Below, piece after piece: positions 1-5,045 of a stretch of DNA of 5,551 nt (the first letter of the stretch is position 1; each line of letters opens with the position of its first letter). The stretch is from positions 1-5,551 of the forward strand of contig JAUWLH010000111.1 in assembly GCA_030613835.1 (NCBI GenBank), given 5' to 3'. The notes beneath the pieces are model-generated. The model saw nothing but the letters and a program-made list of their open reading frames with translations. It searched no databases and was not told the origin of the DNA. This DNA is from Candidatus Bathyarchaeota archaeon. Lineage in GTDB: Archaea; Thermoproteota; Bathyarchaeia; TCS64. The position numbers and the translations under genes are program-made.

Positions 1-896
1 GTGAAGCTGTACATGTATTTTCGCCCTTTCACCACGTATGGGTAGTTGATCATCTTGGGGGAGACCCTATGCTTGTGGCTTATTATGCCGTTGCACATGC
101 TGGTGCCTAGCATCGCTGACAGGTCGCCGTCCTCTACTGCTCCCCCCGCAAGTGCGCTTACCGTTGCGTCGATCCCCCCTGCGCAGATGGGGGTTCCCTT
201 GGTCAGCCCTGTGAGCTTTTCGGTATCCCCGGTTGTCTCTCCAACGATTTCCTCGCTGCTGAGGATCTCCTCGGGAAAGAACTCTCGGGAGATTCCCAGT
301 TCCTCCATCATCTCGGGGCTCCATGTGCGCTTCTTAAGGTCGAAGATGCCGCCGTAGTTGCCGGCGCTGCTGTAATCGATGTTCTCCTCGCCGGTTAACT
401 GCCTGATGACGTAAGCGTTCGGGGTCTCGAACCTATAGATCTTGGCCCAGTTCTCGGGCTCGTTCTCCCTGATCCATAGCATCTTAGTGAAGCCGTAGTA
501 GGGGTCGATGACGTTGCCAGTTACATCGTAGATTGCGTCGACTCCTATCTTTTCTCTCACCCATTTGCACTCGTCGGTGGCTCTCCTGTCGGCCCATATT
601 AAGCAGGGCCTAATGGGCTTGTACTCTTTGTCGACGGGTATGCCGCTTCCCCCGTAGAGGCTGCTGATGCATACGCCAGCCACGTCCTTTGGGTTGACTC
701 CTGATTTCTCTATTACATGGTTGATGGTGGTGTATGTTGCCTCGACCCACGGGGTCGGCCACTGCTCTGCCCATCCCTGTTTGGGCGTGATGACATCGTA
801 CTCCCTGAAGGCTTCTCCGTGTACCTTGCCCGTTGGGTCCACCAGCACGGATTTTGTGCCCAGTGTCCCTATGTCGGTGCCGATGAGGTAGCTCAT
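1..896 (-). CDS. FGGY-family carbohydrate kinase (xylulokinase-like), 3' part outside window
   Basis: ATP-dependent sugar kinase of the FGGY family, acting in the cytoplasm on a pentulose or similar sugar. Read by hand on the minus strand from ATG at 896, it is open for 298 codons to the window edge, so it lacks its C-terminal ATP-binding half (family members are about 500 residues). Visible signatures: N-terminal phosphate-binding IGTDIGTLGTKS with D8; SLYGGSGIPVD at 79-89, where xylulokinases usually have the QMHG segment; IWADRRA at 100-106; ICAGGIDAT around 238-245, whose D243 is at the position of the catalytic base; and MLGTSMC at 262-268. The start lies 2 bp after the stop of the DUF2961 gene, with GAGG 8 nt upstream inside that gene's last codons, suggesting one mRNA and coupled translation. 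The family call is firm. The substrate is not determinable: xylulose, ribulose or another ketose are all possible. Confidence 0.93.
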   Translation of the reverse strand, partial: MSYLIGTDIGTLGTKSVLVDPTGKVHGEAFREYDVITPKQGWAEQWPTPWVEATYTTINHVIEKSGVNPKDVAGVCISSLYGGSGIPVDKEYKPIRPCLIWADRRATDECKWVREKIGVDAIYDVTGNVIDPYYGFTKMLWIRENEPENWAKIYRFETPNAYVIRQLTGEENIDYSSAGNYGGIFDLKKRTWSPEMMEELGISREFFPEEILSSEEIVGETTGDTEKLTGLTKGTPICAGGIDATVSALAGGAVEDGDLSAMLGTSMCNGIISHKHRVSPKMINYPYVVKGRKYMYSF

Positions 897-898
897 GT

Positions 899-1936
899 CT
901 ACTTCCTCGGGATTCGCTCGGAGACACCTGGTAGCTGTCTGAACTTCTTGTGGGGCTCGGTCTGGTACCAGTATGCCGTGCTGCTGTAGTCGTCGCTCCT
1001 GTGGTTTGCGTGTCCGTGCTCAATGGTGACCTTGATGCTCTCCTCGAAGTAGATGGGGTCGGGGATGTGGTACCTGTACCAGGTTATCTTGCCGCTCCAG
1101 TTCTTCCCACCTGGGAGTGGTAGCCCATGGTATGGTGCGCAGTACTCCTGTGTTGGGCACCCGCTCATGTTGTAGTAGTCCTCAGTCCCCGTGCCGATGA
1201 GGCTGGGGTTTTCCTCGCCGTCGATGTATATCATGTCGTCACCCTCGCCGTACCAGTTGAATTTATCAGTCTTCCTGAGGTTGACCACGTTGACGTTGCA
1301 GCCCACGTAGTGGCCCTTGCCCTCGGCTTCCATGAGTAGGTAGGTTCCCTCTCCCACGGGGTTTGGGCCCACGAACATCCAGTCAAAGTTCTTCATCCCT
1401 TTGTCCGGGATGCCATCCGTGGGGTTCTGCCTGTTCCAGAATGCGTGTAACCTGCCAAGGTCGTCCTTTGGCTCGCTCCACTCCTCGTAGTCTACGTAGT
1501 AGTAGAACGCGGTCACGGTCTCCTCTCCCTGGTTCTCGATTGTGATCCGGCCCCCTTCTCCGTACGGCATGGGCCACCAGCAGTTGAACGCCTTGCCGTC
1601 CTCGGGGCTCATCTGGAGGGGGGCCGATACGTAGTTGTGTGTTATCCCGTGTCCGATGCCGAAGAAGTCACCTATGGGCACCTCGACGCTGGGGTTCTCC
1701 TCGCCGTCCCAATACATGCGGAGCACGAGTTTGCGCAGGTACCATTCCTCGTCGGTGCGGATGGTTACCCAGATGTGCTTGACACATCCTGCGCCGTTCA
1801 TCTCGGCTAGGGTCGCTGTCTCCCCCGCTGGGATTTCTAGGAAGTCCCTGTTGCCTCCTGTCCAGTCGTAGCTACTGAACCGTTTTCTCTTGTGGTCGCG
1901 TAACTTGGCCACGCCGCTTAATCCGTCTAGAACCAT
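899..1936 (-). CDS. DUF2961 / glycoside hydrolase family 172 protein
   Basis: 345-residue protein of the DUF2961 family, now GH172, whose characterised members act on fructofuranose- or arabinofuranose-containing sugars. Landmarks in order: SSYDWTGGNRDF (21-32), AGCVKHIWVT (49-58), PIGDFFGIGHG (87-97), GTGTEDYYN (248-256) with the near-invariant E252, YRYHIPDPIYF (287-297), IEHGHAN (305-311) and DDYSSTAYWYQ (315-325). Length and motif order are as expected for a complete single domain. No signal peptide or membrane segment is seen, so it should be cytoplasmic and act on imported or endogenous small saccharides. ATG at 1936 sits just before the conserved LSGVAKLRDHK segment and has no Shine-Dalgarno upstream. 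It is the first gene of an apparent operon with the FGGY kinase 2 bp downstream, which supports a sugar-catabolism role. Family confidence is high; substrate and linkage are unknown, and catalytic residues are inferred from conservation only. Confidence 0.93.
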   Translation of the reverse strand: MVLDGLSGVAKLRDHKRKRFSSYDWTGGNRDFLEIPAGETATLAEMNGAGCVKHIWVTIRTDEEWYLRKLVLRMYWDGEENPSVEVPIGDFFGIGHGITHNYVSAPLQMSPEDGKAFNCWWPMPYGEGGRITIENQGEETVTAFYYYVDYEEWSEPKDDLGRLHAFWNRQNPTDGIPDKGMKNFDWMFVGPNPVGEGTYLLMEAEGKGHYVGCNVNVVNLRKTDKFNWYGEGDDMIYIDGEENPSLIGTGTEDYYNMSGCPTQEYCAPYHGLPLPGGKNWSGKITWYRYHIPDPIYFEESIKVTIEHGHANHRSDDYSSTAYWYQTEPHKKFRQLPGVSERIPRK

Positions 1937-1997
1937 GGTAGGGTTATGCGGTGGGTATGGAAAATACTTGTGTTTGTATCAAGTAACCCGTCATATC

Positions 1998-2027
1998 GAA
2001 AAAATATTTATTACAAAGCATTTTTTC
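1998..2027. repeat. A/T-tract inverted repeat between two genes
   Basis: Perfect 8-bp arms GAAAAAAT (1998-2005) and ATTTTTTC (2020-2027) are separated by 14 bp. Read on the minus strand, the distal arm provides a six-T run after the upstream sulfotransferase gene, so it may end that transcript. It also overlaps the candidate TATA box of the DUF2961 operon. The rest of the 204-bp gap (1937-2140) contains no ORF, no GC-rich hairpin and only a weak GGGT/ACCC pair around 2050-2065. Confidence 0.4.
2003..2014 (-). promoter_or_regulatory. Candidate archaeal TATA region for the DUF2961-kinase operon
   Basis: On the minus strand the segment reads TAATAAATATTT, the best TATA-like match upstream of the DUF2961 start at 1936. 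Initiation about 25 bp downstream would fall near 1980-1983 and leave a leader of roughly 45 nt without a Shine-Dalgarno. The A/T-tract inverted repeat described separately overlaps this site, so the box could instead belong to a terminator. Confidence 0.35.
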
Positions 2028-2140
2028 AGATATTAAACATTACCACTCCGGGTTTTTTTGCACCCAAAGTCAGCTTACCTAGATGGTTCAGGCTTCTTTA
2101 TAGAAAGGAGGCTGTTTAGTGCGGAGATTATTTTCCCCTC

Positions 2141-2701
2141 CTATTTTCTCTGCCTGTAAAGGCTGGAGTCAACAACCTGCATCATCTTCTCGATATCCAT
2201 TCCTCCACCGAGGAAACTGTTCACCTTCTCTGCACAGTCCTCGGGTTCATCAAGTGAATCATTGTAGCTGATATAAAGAACCCGCATACTGGGTTGGTTT
2301 GATAGCCATGCATATGTTTCATCCAGATGCTTCTGGAATATGCCCGTCATGATACCGTCTGGAACATCGTCGGTGGGTTCACCCCGCCGCCTCATCATCT
2401 TCTTCTGGCTGGCCAGGACCTCGGCGATTTTACGCTCCATGAATATGATCTTGTATTTGTGGCTCTCTGGCAGGTACTTGAGGAGATAACTGATGACCTT
2501 GACCACCTGTCCTTCGGCCTCGCTGATCCAGGCATTGTCCTGGTGGAGGGCCTTGACACGCTCGTCCTCGTAGTAGCCTTTGAGGTTATCCTCGTCGGCG
2601 GTCCTGAGGCTGTCGGTTAGGACCTTCTTTCCTCCGGCTTCCAGCATCTTCATCATCATGCTGGTGCCGCTCCGGGGAAGCCCCGATACGACGGTTATCA
2701 T
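2141..2701 (-). CDS. Small sulfotransferase-family P-loop protein
   Basis: 186-residue protein with the fold signature of PAPS-dependent sulfotransferases. The N-terminus is a beta strand running into SGLPRSGTSMM (6-16), the P-loop-like 5'-phosphosulfate-binding loop with R10, S11, G12 and T13. A second segment, IFMERKIAEVLASQKKMM (86-103), matches the 3'-phosphate-binding region with R90 and S98, and the C-terminus has the family's short helical ending (NSFLGGGMDIEKM). It is shorter than typical 250-300 residue sulfotransferases but complete between these motifs; such short forms occur in archaeal genomes. The acceptor is unknown and it may not transfer sulfate at all, since related P-loop proteins of this type are often uncharacterised. 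ATG at 2701 has a TATA-like ACTTTTTTAT about 29 bp upstream and no Shine-Dalgarno, fitting a leaderless mRNA. It is divergent from ywbE, and no operon partner is seen downstream. Confidence 0.85.
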   Translation of the reverse strand: MITVVSGLPRSGTSMMMKMLEAGGKKVLTDSLRTADEDNLKGYYEDERVKALHQDNAWISEAEGQVVKVISYLLKYLPESHKYKIIFMERKIAEVLASQKKMMRRRGEPTDDVPDGIMTGIFQKHLDETYAWLSNQPSMRVLYISYNDSLDEPEDCAEKVNSFLGGGMDIEKMMQVVDSSLYRQRK

Positions 2702-2726
2702 CGTCTGTTTATCACTGCGACTGATG

Positions 2727-2736
2727 ATAAAAAAGT
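2727..2736 (-). promoter_or_regulatory. TATA-like box of the sulfotransferase gene
   Basis: ACTTTTTTAT on the minus strand is centred about 29 bp from the start codon at 2701. That spacing would place the transcription start at or next to the ATG, the arrangement of a leaderless archaeal gene. Confidence 0.5.
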
Positions 2737-2752
2737 AGTCTTGATAGAATCC

Positions 2753-2760
2753 TCTATATC
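2753..2760 (+). promoter_or_regulatory. TATA-like box of ywbE
   Basis: TCTATATC is centred about 28 bp upstream of the ywbE ATG at 2785. No Shine-Dalgarno lies between box and start, so a leaderless or near-leaderless transcript is likely. With the opposing box at 2727-2736, the 83-bp spacer forms a compact divergent promoter. Confidence 0.5.
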
Positions 2761-2784
2761 TCGGAGAATCTTCTGTTTGGCGTT

Positions 2785-2991
2785 ATGAGTGCCGAAGGAA
2801 CTGAGCGAAAGATTATCAGAGTGGGCCTGCCCGTTGCCATCGTTCAGAAGCAGCACCAGAGGACAGGAAAGCTCACTGAAGGCGTCGTTAGCCGGATACT
2901 TACTAAGAGTAAGAAACATCCCCACGGCATCAAGGTCAAGCTGTTGGACGGTAAGGTGGGCAGGGTAAAGAAGATCCTGTCAAGCACCTAG
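2785..2991 (+). CDS. ywbE: YwbE family protein (DUF2196)
   Basis: 68-residue basic protein matching the YwbE/DUF2196 family along its full length. The diagnostic core is visible: VGLPVAIVQKQHQRTGKLT (12-30), then GVVSRILTKSKKHPHGIKVKL (34-54; key elements ILT, HP and GIKV) and DGKVGRVKKI (56-65). The family is widespread in archaea and Bacillus-like bacteria and has no established biochemical function; the small beta-rich, KOW/Tudor-like appearance and high Lys/Arg content suggest nucleic-acid binding, which is inference. The start has a TATA-like box 28 bp upstream. The stop TAG overlaps the stop of the convergent gene by 4 bp (shared CTAG). Confidence 0.92.
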   Translation: MSAEGTERKIIRVGLPVAIVQKQHQRTGKLTEGVVSRILTKSKKHPHGIKVKLLDGKVGRVKKILSST

Positions 2992-3962
2992 CGGAACTTT
3001 TCAGGGATCTTGTACCTGAACCTACACTTGTCGCTGCCGCTGAACACGCTTTCAAGCACCTCGACCTCGGTTTCAACGTCAAATGCAACATCGTACCTGA
3101 GCTTGCCGTAACCCGCGCTGCAGTAGCACCATTCCATGGGGATATCAGGTGCCTCTGACTTCACGGCCTCGCGTGCAAGAACACAGTGGCACATGAGGTA
3201 ACGTTTCTCATCTGGGGCTGTCTCCGCGAGGTAAGACATGGGACTGTACGGGAACTTTGTATTGTATATCCAGTCGCCTTTCCTGATACCAGACAGGATC
3301 TCCTGGCTGGACCTGACGTACTCTACCACTTCGGGTGTTATGACCTGTTCGTACCATATCTTGTTCTCCCTGCAGTGCTCGTCAAGCTCCTCAACTGCCT
3401 TTTCATGCATCTGTTTAAGCCACTCATCGACACTGCCCGCTTTCTCAAGCCACTTTTTGTGTTTGGCGAACGACTCAAGGGGTATTCTATGGTGGTTCCC
3501 CGCCAGAACCCGCTTCCATATGTGATCAGGCAGGTCCTTGCGGAGTTGCTCCATGAGCTGATTGGTGGCGATGGAGTATTTTTCCGGTCCCTCGCCCAGC
3601 TTTGGCACGTCGATGTTGCTGAAGATGCGTTCGGCTGTCTCCCTGTCGGTGAGCTTCTCAAGCCGCTCCTCGATGGATGGGAACACCTCCCTCCCGCCCA
3701 GTATTGCCGCAAAGTATATCCACTGCGCTTTCATGTCGCTGAAGTAGACGTAGCGAGCTAAACCTACGAGGTTGCCCTCGGTGTTCTTGCCCGTTTCAAG
3801 CAGGTGTGTAACATACCCATTGAACCCATCAATGTCAATTTCCTCTATTGGCTTGTCCCCGAAATAATCCTGGGCCTTCTCGACTCCCTTAACATATGAG
3901 TCAATCGTGTCCTGGTCGTAACCTCTATCCTTGAGGTATGCCCTGAACTCATCCACGTTCAT
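2988..3962 (-). CDS. Recombinase-like N-terminal helical domain plus Cys-rich C-terminal domain (DUF6144/V4R-like)
   Basis: 324 residues from ATG at 3962. Residues 1-60 (beginning MNVDEFRAYLKDRGYDQDTI, then a Tyr-Val-Lys helix and FGDKP) resemble the SAM-like core-binding domain of tyrosine recombinases, but no recombinase catalytic domain or R-H-R-Y set follows. The middle is helical and charged. The C-terminus has CHC (258-260), CYCSAGYGK (279-287), a segment ending LESVFSGSDKC (303-313) and RYKIPE. This order of CxC, CxCSxGY and SV-x(n)-GxxxCRF recalls DUF6144 proteins and the small-molecule-binding V4R/ATC-hydrolase folds; the five cysteines (258, 260, 279, 281, 313) could bind metal. Function unknown. 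A TTG start at 4046 would add 28 residues but runs through the AT-rich spacer and its inverted repeat, so 3962 is preferred. The stop overlaps that of ywbE by 4 bp; divergent from the nucleotidyltransferase gene. Confidence 0.82.
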   Translation of the reverse strand: MNVDEFRAYLKDRGYDQDTIDSYVKGVEKAQDYFGDKPIEEIDIDGFNGYVTHLLETGKNTEGNLVGLARYVYFSDMKAQWIYFAAILGGREVFPSIEERLEKLTDRETAERIFSNIDVPKLGEGPEKYSIATNQLMEQLRKDLPDHIWKRVLAGNHHRIPLESFAKHKKWLEKAGSVDEWLKQMHEKAVEELDEHCRENKIWYEQVITPEVVEYVRSSQEILSGIRKGDWIYNTKFPYSPMSYLAETAPDEKRYLMCHCVLAREAVKSEAPDIPMEWCYCSAGYGKLRYDVAFDVETEVEVLESVFSGSDKCRFRYKIPEKFR

Positions 3963-3995
3963 GATATCAACTATTTGAAATGGACCGGATAGGAA

Positions 3996-4016
3996 AATCC
4001 TTTTCCATAAAGGATT
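3996..4016. promoter_or_regulatory. Inverted repeat/operator in a divergent promoter
   Basis: Perfect 8-bp arms AATCCTTT (3996-4003) and AAAGGATT (4009-4016) flank a 5-bp centre TCCAT. The element lies between two divergent genes (starts at 3962 minus and 4064 plus). It contains a TATA-like core readable both ways: TTTATGG on the minus strand, about 46 bp from 3962, and CCATAAAGG on the plus strand, about 26 bp from a TTG at 4037 and 56 bp from the ATG at 4064. A dimeric regulator binding here could block both promoters. Alternatively it is simply a symmetric promoter core. Confidence 0.5.
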
Positions 4017-4063
4017 GTGAAAAACAAGAACAATTTTTGAGTCCAAGGCTCGTTTATCATACC

Positions 4064-4609
4064 ATGAACCGACTTGGGGAAGCTAGGAAGGACATTGAGA
4101 CCGCGATATCGGTATGGGGTGAACTGATAACTGAGAGACTGGGTGATAGAATACGCTACGCCATGCTCAAGGGCTCCGTTTTGAAGAGTTGGAATAGCAT
4201 CGTGGATTATGTCCCCGTTATTAGTGATCTGGACATCCACATCGGAACTATCAACGATCAGCCTTTATTTCCTCAGGACAGGGACGGATTCCTATATTCA
4301 CTTGAGACGACTCGATTATATGAGGAGCGGTTCAACGAGCTGCGGCCTGATCACATCCACATCCCCCGACCCCAGATAGTCAAGATGGAGTCCCACTGCG
4401 AGATGTGGCTACCCGAAAGTACGGATGATGTTCTGTCTATATTCGGTGAAATCCCGTTTAGAGATGAGGAGTCAGAGGCGGATTGCAGGAAACGGGATCT
4501 TGTGGCACTCATGGAGCTTGACGCGCTTCTCAAACGGATGCCTGGGAGGATAGTCGATAGGATTGGGCTGGAGTACTTCAGGATCATCAGGGAGCTGTGC
4601 TACGTGTAA
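4064..4609 (+). CDS. Nucleotidyltransferase-fold protein (pol-beta superfamily)
   Basis: 181 residues from ATG at 4064. The nucleotidyltransferase signature is clear: MLKGSVLKSW (34-43) with G37-S38, then PVISDLDIHIG (51-61) with metal-binding D55 and D57, about 18 residues after the GS pair as in the superfamily. A helix (RLGEARKDIETAISVWGEL) precedes the core; HIHIPRPQIVKME (97-109) follows and could supply the third carboxylate (E109). A helical tail ends the protein. It should transfer an NMP group to a small molecule, RNA or protein, but the substrate is not visible, and no HEPN/antitoxin partner is adjacent. Alternative in-frame starts are TTG 4037 and ATG 3980. The latter leaves only 17 bp to the divergent gene and would place the 3996-4016 inverted repeat inside the coding region, where codon third positions turn AT-rich, so 4064 is preferred with moderate certainty. 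Confidence 0.82.
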   Translation: MNRLGEARKDIETAISVWGELITERLGDRIRYAMLKGSVLKSWNSIVDYVPVISDLDIHIGTINDQPLFPQDRDGFLYSLETTRLYEERFNELRPDHIHIPRPQIVKMESHCEMWLPESTDDVLSIFGEIPFRDEESEADCRKRDLVALMELDALLKRMPGRIVDRIGLEYFRIIRELCYV

Positions 4610-4633
4610 GCTAAAAAACCAAATTTATCCATT

Positions 4634-4680
4634 GTTTTCCCGTATAGCTGTTTGGTTTTATTTGGTTTTGGCGTTTTTCC
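4634..4680 (+). terminator. T-rich termination region after the nucleotidyltransferase gene
   Basis: Within 25-70 bp of the stop at 4609 there are successive T tracts on the plus strand: TTTT at 4635-4638, TTTGGTTTT at 4651-4659 and again at 4661-4669, and GTTTTT ending near 4678. Archaeal RNA polymerase terminates at such U-rich stretches without a hairpin. The tandem TTTGGTTTT with a 10-bp period is also one of the repeat elements of the region. Confidence 0.45.
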
Positions 4681-4729
4681 ATACCAAATTAACGTTTTTG
4701 TAATACCTATTAGCCTATCAAAAACCCTA

Positions 4730-4742
4730 TAATCCATATAAA
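4730..4742 (+). repeat. 13-bp direct repeat with TATA-like core, copy 1
   Basis: TAATCCATATAAA here recurs exactly at 4818-4830, 88 bp downstream. The CATATAAA core is a good archaeal TATA match on the plus strand. Initiation from this copy would fall near 4760-4765, just before the operator-like cluster at 4772-4802. Confidence 0.5.
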
Positions 4743-4771
4743 AAACCAAAGGGGGATGGATAAATTTGAAA

Positions 4772-4802
4772 TGGTGTACAAAACGGTGTACTTGGTACAC
4801 CA
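4772..4802. promoter_or_regulatory. Operator-like cluster of three GGTGTAC half-sites
   Basis: GGTGTAC occurs at 4773-4779 and 4785-4791, a 12-bp period, and its reverse complement GTACACC at 4795-4801. The inner pair forms a 17-bp palindrome with a 3-bp centre (TTG); the outer pair matches over 8 bp (TGGTGTAC and GTACACCA). It lies between the two TATA-containing direct repeats, a suitable position for a regulator of a plus-strand transcript. No regulator gene is recognisable in the window. Confidence 0.5.
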
Positions 4803-4817
4803 GACCAAATACAGTTT

Positions 4818-4830
4818 TAATCCATATAAA
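4818..4830 (+). promoter_or_regulatory. 13-bp direct repeat copy 2; candidate promoter
   Basis: Second exact copy of TAATCCATATAAA. It is followed by TTCTATAAATAC, giving two overlapping TATA-like boxes (about 4823-4839). Initiation 25 bp downstream would start a transcript near 4850-4865, immediately ahead of the hairpin at 4882-4910. The operator-like cluster lies directly upstream. Confidence 0.4.
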
Positions 4831-4856
4831 TTCTATAAATACAGTAAAATTTTTTA

Positions 4857-4928
4857 CCGTAAGAAACCTTACACAGTACGGGGAAAAACGTGATCCGAAC
4901 CCGTTTTTCCGATTTGTGGAGGTTTTTT
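4857..4928 (+). ncRNA. Candidate small structured RNA
   Basis: This stretch follows a doubled TATA-like box (4823-4839) by the distance expected for archaeal initiation and ends in a T6 run (4923-4928). It can fold into two adjacent helices: CCGTA (4857-4861) with TACGG (4877-4881), then at once GGAAAAACG (4882-4890) with CGTTTTTCC (4902-4910) over an 11-nt loop. An alternative hairpin GTAAG/CTTAC (4859-4863, 4868-4872) competes with the first helix. No known RNA family is recognised. It could instead be a 5' leader or DNA-level repeat. Confidence 0.3.
4882..4910. repeat. 9-bp perfect inverted repeat (hairpin)
   Basis: GGAAAAACG at 4882-4890 pairs perfectly with CGTTTTTCC at 4902-4910 across the 11-nt loop TGATCCGAACC. 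CGTTTTTCC also occurs at 4672-4680, so the arm sequence is one of the dispersed repeats of the region. The related GTAAAA/TTTTAC pair at 4840-4861 (9 of 10 positions, 2-bp centre) lies just upstream. Confidence 0.55.
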
Positions 4929-4930
4929 AA

Positions 4931-4960
4931 TTGATCGCACGTGCGCGTTTGAACAGTTGA
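4931..4960 (+). CDS. Possible 9-residue leader peptide (TTG start)
   Basis: GGAGGT at 4918-4923 is a strong Shine-Dalgarno match and lies 7 nt before TTG at 4931, which opens a nine-codon frame ending in TGA (M-I-A-R-A-R-L-N-S). Most larger genes here lack such a sequence, which makes it stand out. Against it are the rare start codon, tiny size and the T6 run between the motif and the start. It could be chance. Confidence 0.15.
   Translation: MIARARLNS
4936..4945. repeat. 10-bp GC-rich palindrome
   Basis: CGCACGTGCG is a perfect 10-bp palindrome standing as a GC-rich island in otherwise AT-rich DNA. It may be a protein-binding site or a methylation or restriction target; no partner copy is seen in the window. 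Confidence 0.35.
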
Positions 4961-5006
4961 AAAACTCAGTACTTCAGTAATTTTATCTTATCAATTACCC
5001 GTTAGA

Positions 5007-5033
5007 GTATGATAGGTATGATTAGTATGAGTG
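5007..5033 (+). repeat. 9-bp tandem repeat, three copies
   Basis: GTATGA recurs at 5007-5012, 5016-5021 and 5025-5030, exactly 9 bp apart, in units GTATGATAG, GTATGATTA and GTATGAGTG. The array ends about 12 bp upstream of the TATA-like box at 5046-5055 and may be an activator site or iteron-like array for the next gene. It is short and imperfect outside the six-base core. Confidence 0.45.
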
Positions 5034-5045
5034 TGAGTAAGAGGG

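Larger units (their letters stand above)
4620..4768. repeat. Long-spaced 13-bp inverted repeat
   Basis: CAAATTTATCCAT (4620-4632) has a perfect reverse complement ATGGATAAATTTG at 4756-4768, with 123 bp between. Both arms are flanked by copies of AAAACCAAA (4615-4623 and 4742-4750), so related motifs sit in opposite order around the interval. It could be the ends of a very small element or paired protein-binding sites; no target duplication is visible. Confidence 0.5.

Noticed and set aside
610..1023. Minus-strand frames at 610-1023 and 67-324, and plus-strand frames at 46-357 and 717-989
   Set aside because: They are low-complexity Arg/His/Ser- or Pro-rich shadow frames of the kinase and DUF2961 genes, whose true frames carry family motifs.
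3186..3761. Long plus-strand open frame (191 codons)
   Set aside because: It lies wholly antisense to the Cys-rich protein gene, which has clear domain-like motifs; the opposite frame is a shadow.
3963..4046. N-terminal extension of the Cys-rich protein from TTG 4046
   Set aside because: The added 28 residues are hydrophobic-aromatic and cross the AT-rich spacer and its inverted repeat; ATG 3962 begins directly at the recognisable helical domain.
4064..4609. MNT/HEPN-type toxin-antitoxin module
   Set aside because: The nucleotidyltransferase is larger than minimal MNT proteins and no HEPN-like helical partner is next to it; the neighbouring gene is divergent and different in kind.
4600..4800. 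Minus-strand 66-codon frame across the repeat-rich region
   Set aside because: It starts with GTG, overlaps the nucleotidyltransferase 3' end, and its residues are produced by the TTTGGTTTT and AAAACCAAA repeats; it does not look like a conserved protein.
4785..4801. NrpR-type nitrogen operator (GGTA...TACC)
   Set aside because: The outer GGT/ACC matches, but spacing and inner bases differ from the known methanogen operator, and no nitrogen-metabolism gene is adjacent.
4884..4908. tRNA T-arm-like GGGTTCGGATC on the minus strand
   Set aside because: The loop lacks the invariant A58-type position, the flanking stem does not pair as a T-arm, and no acceptor, D or anticodon arm is found nearby.
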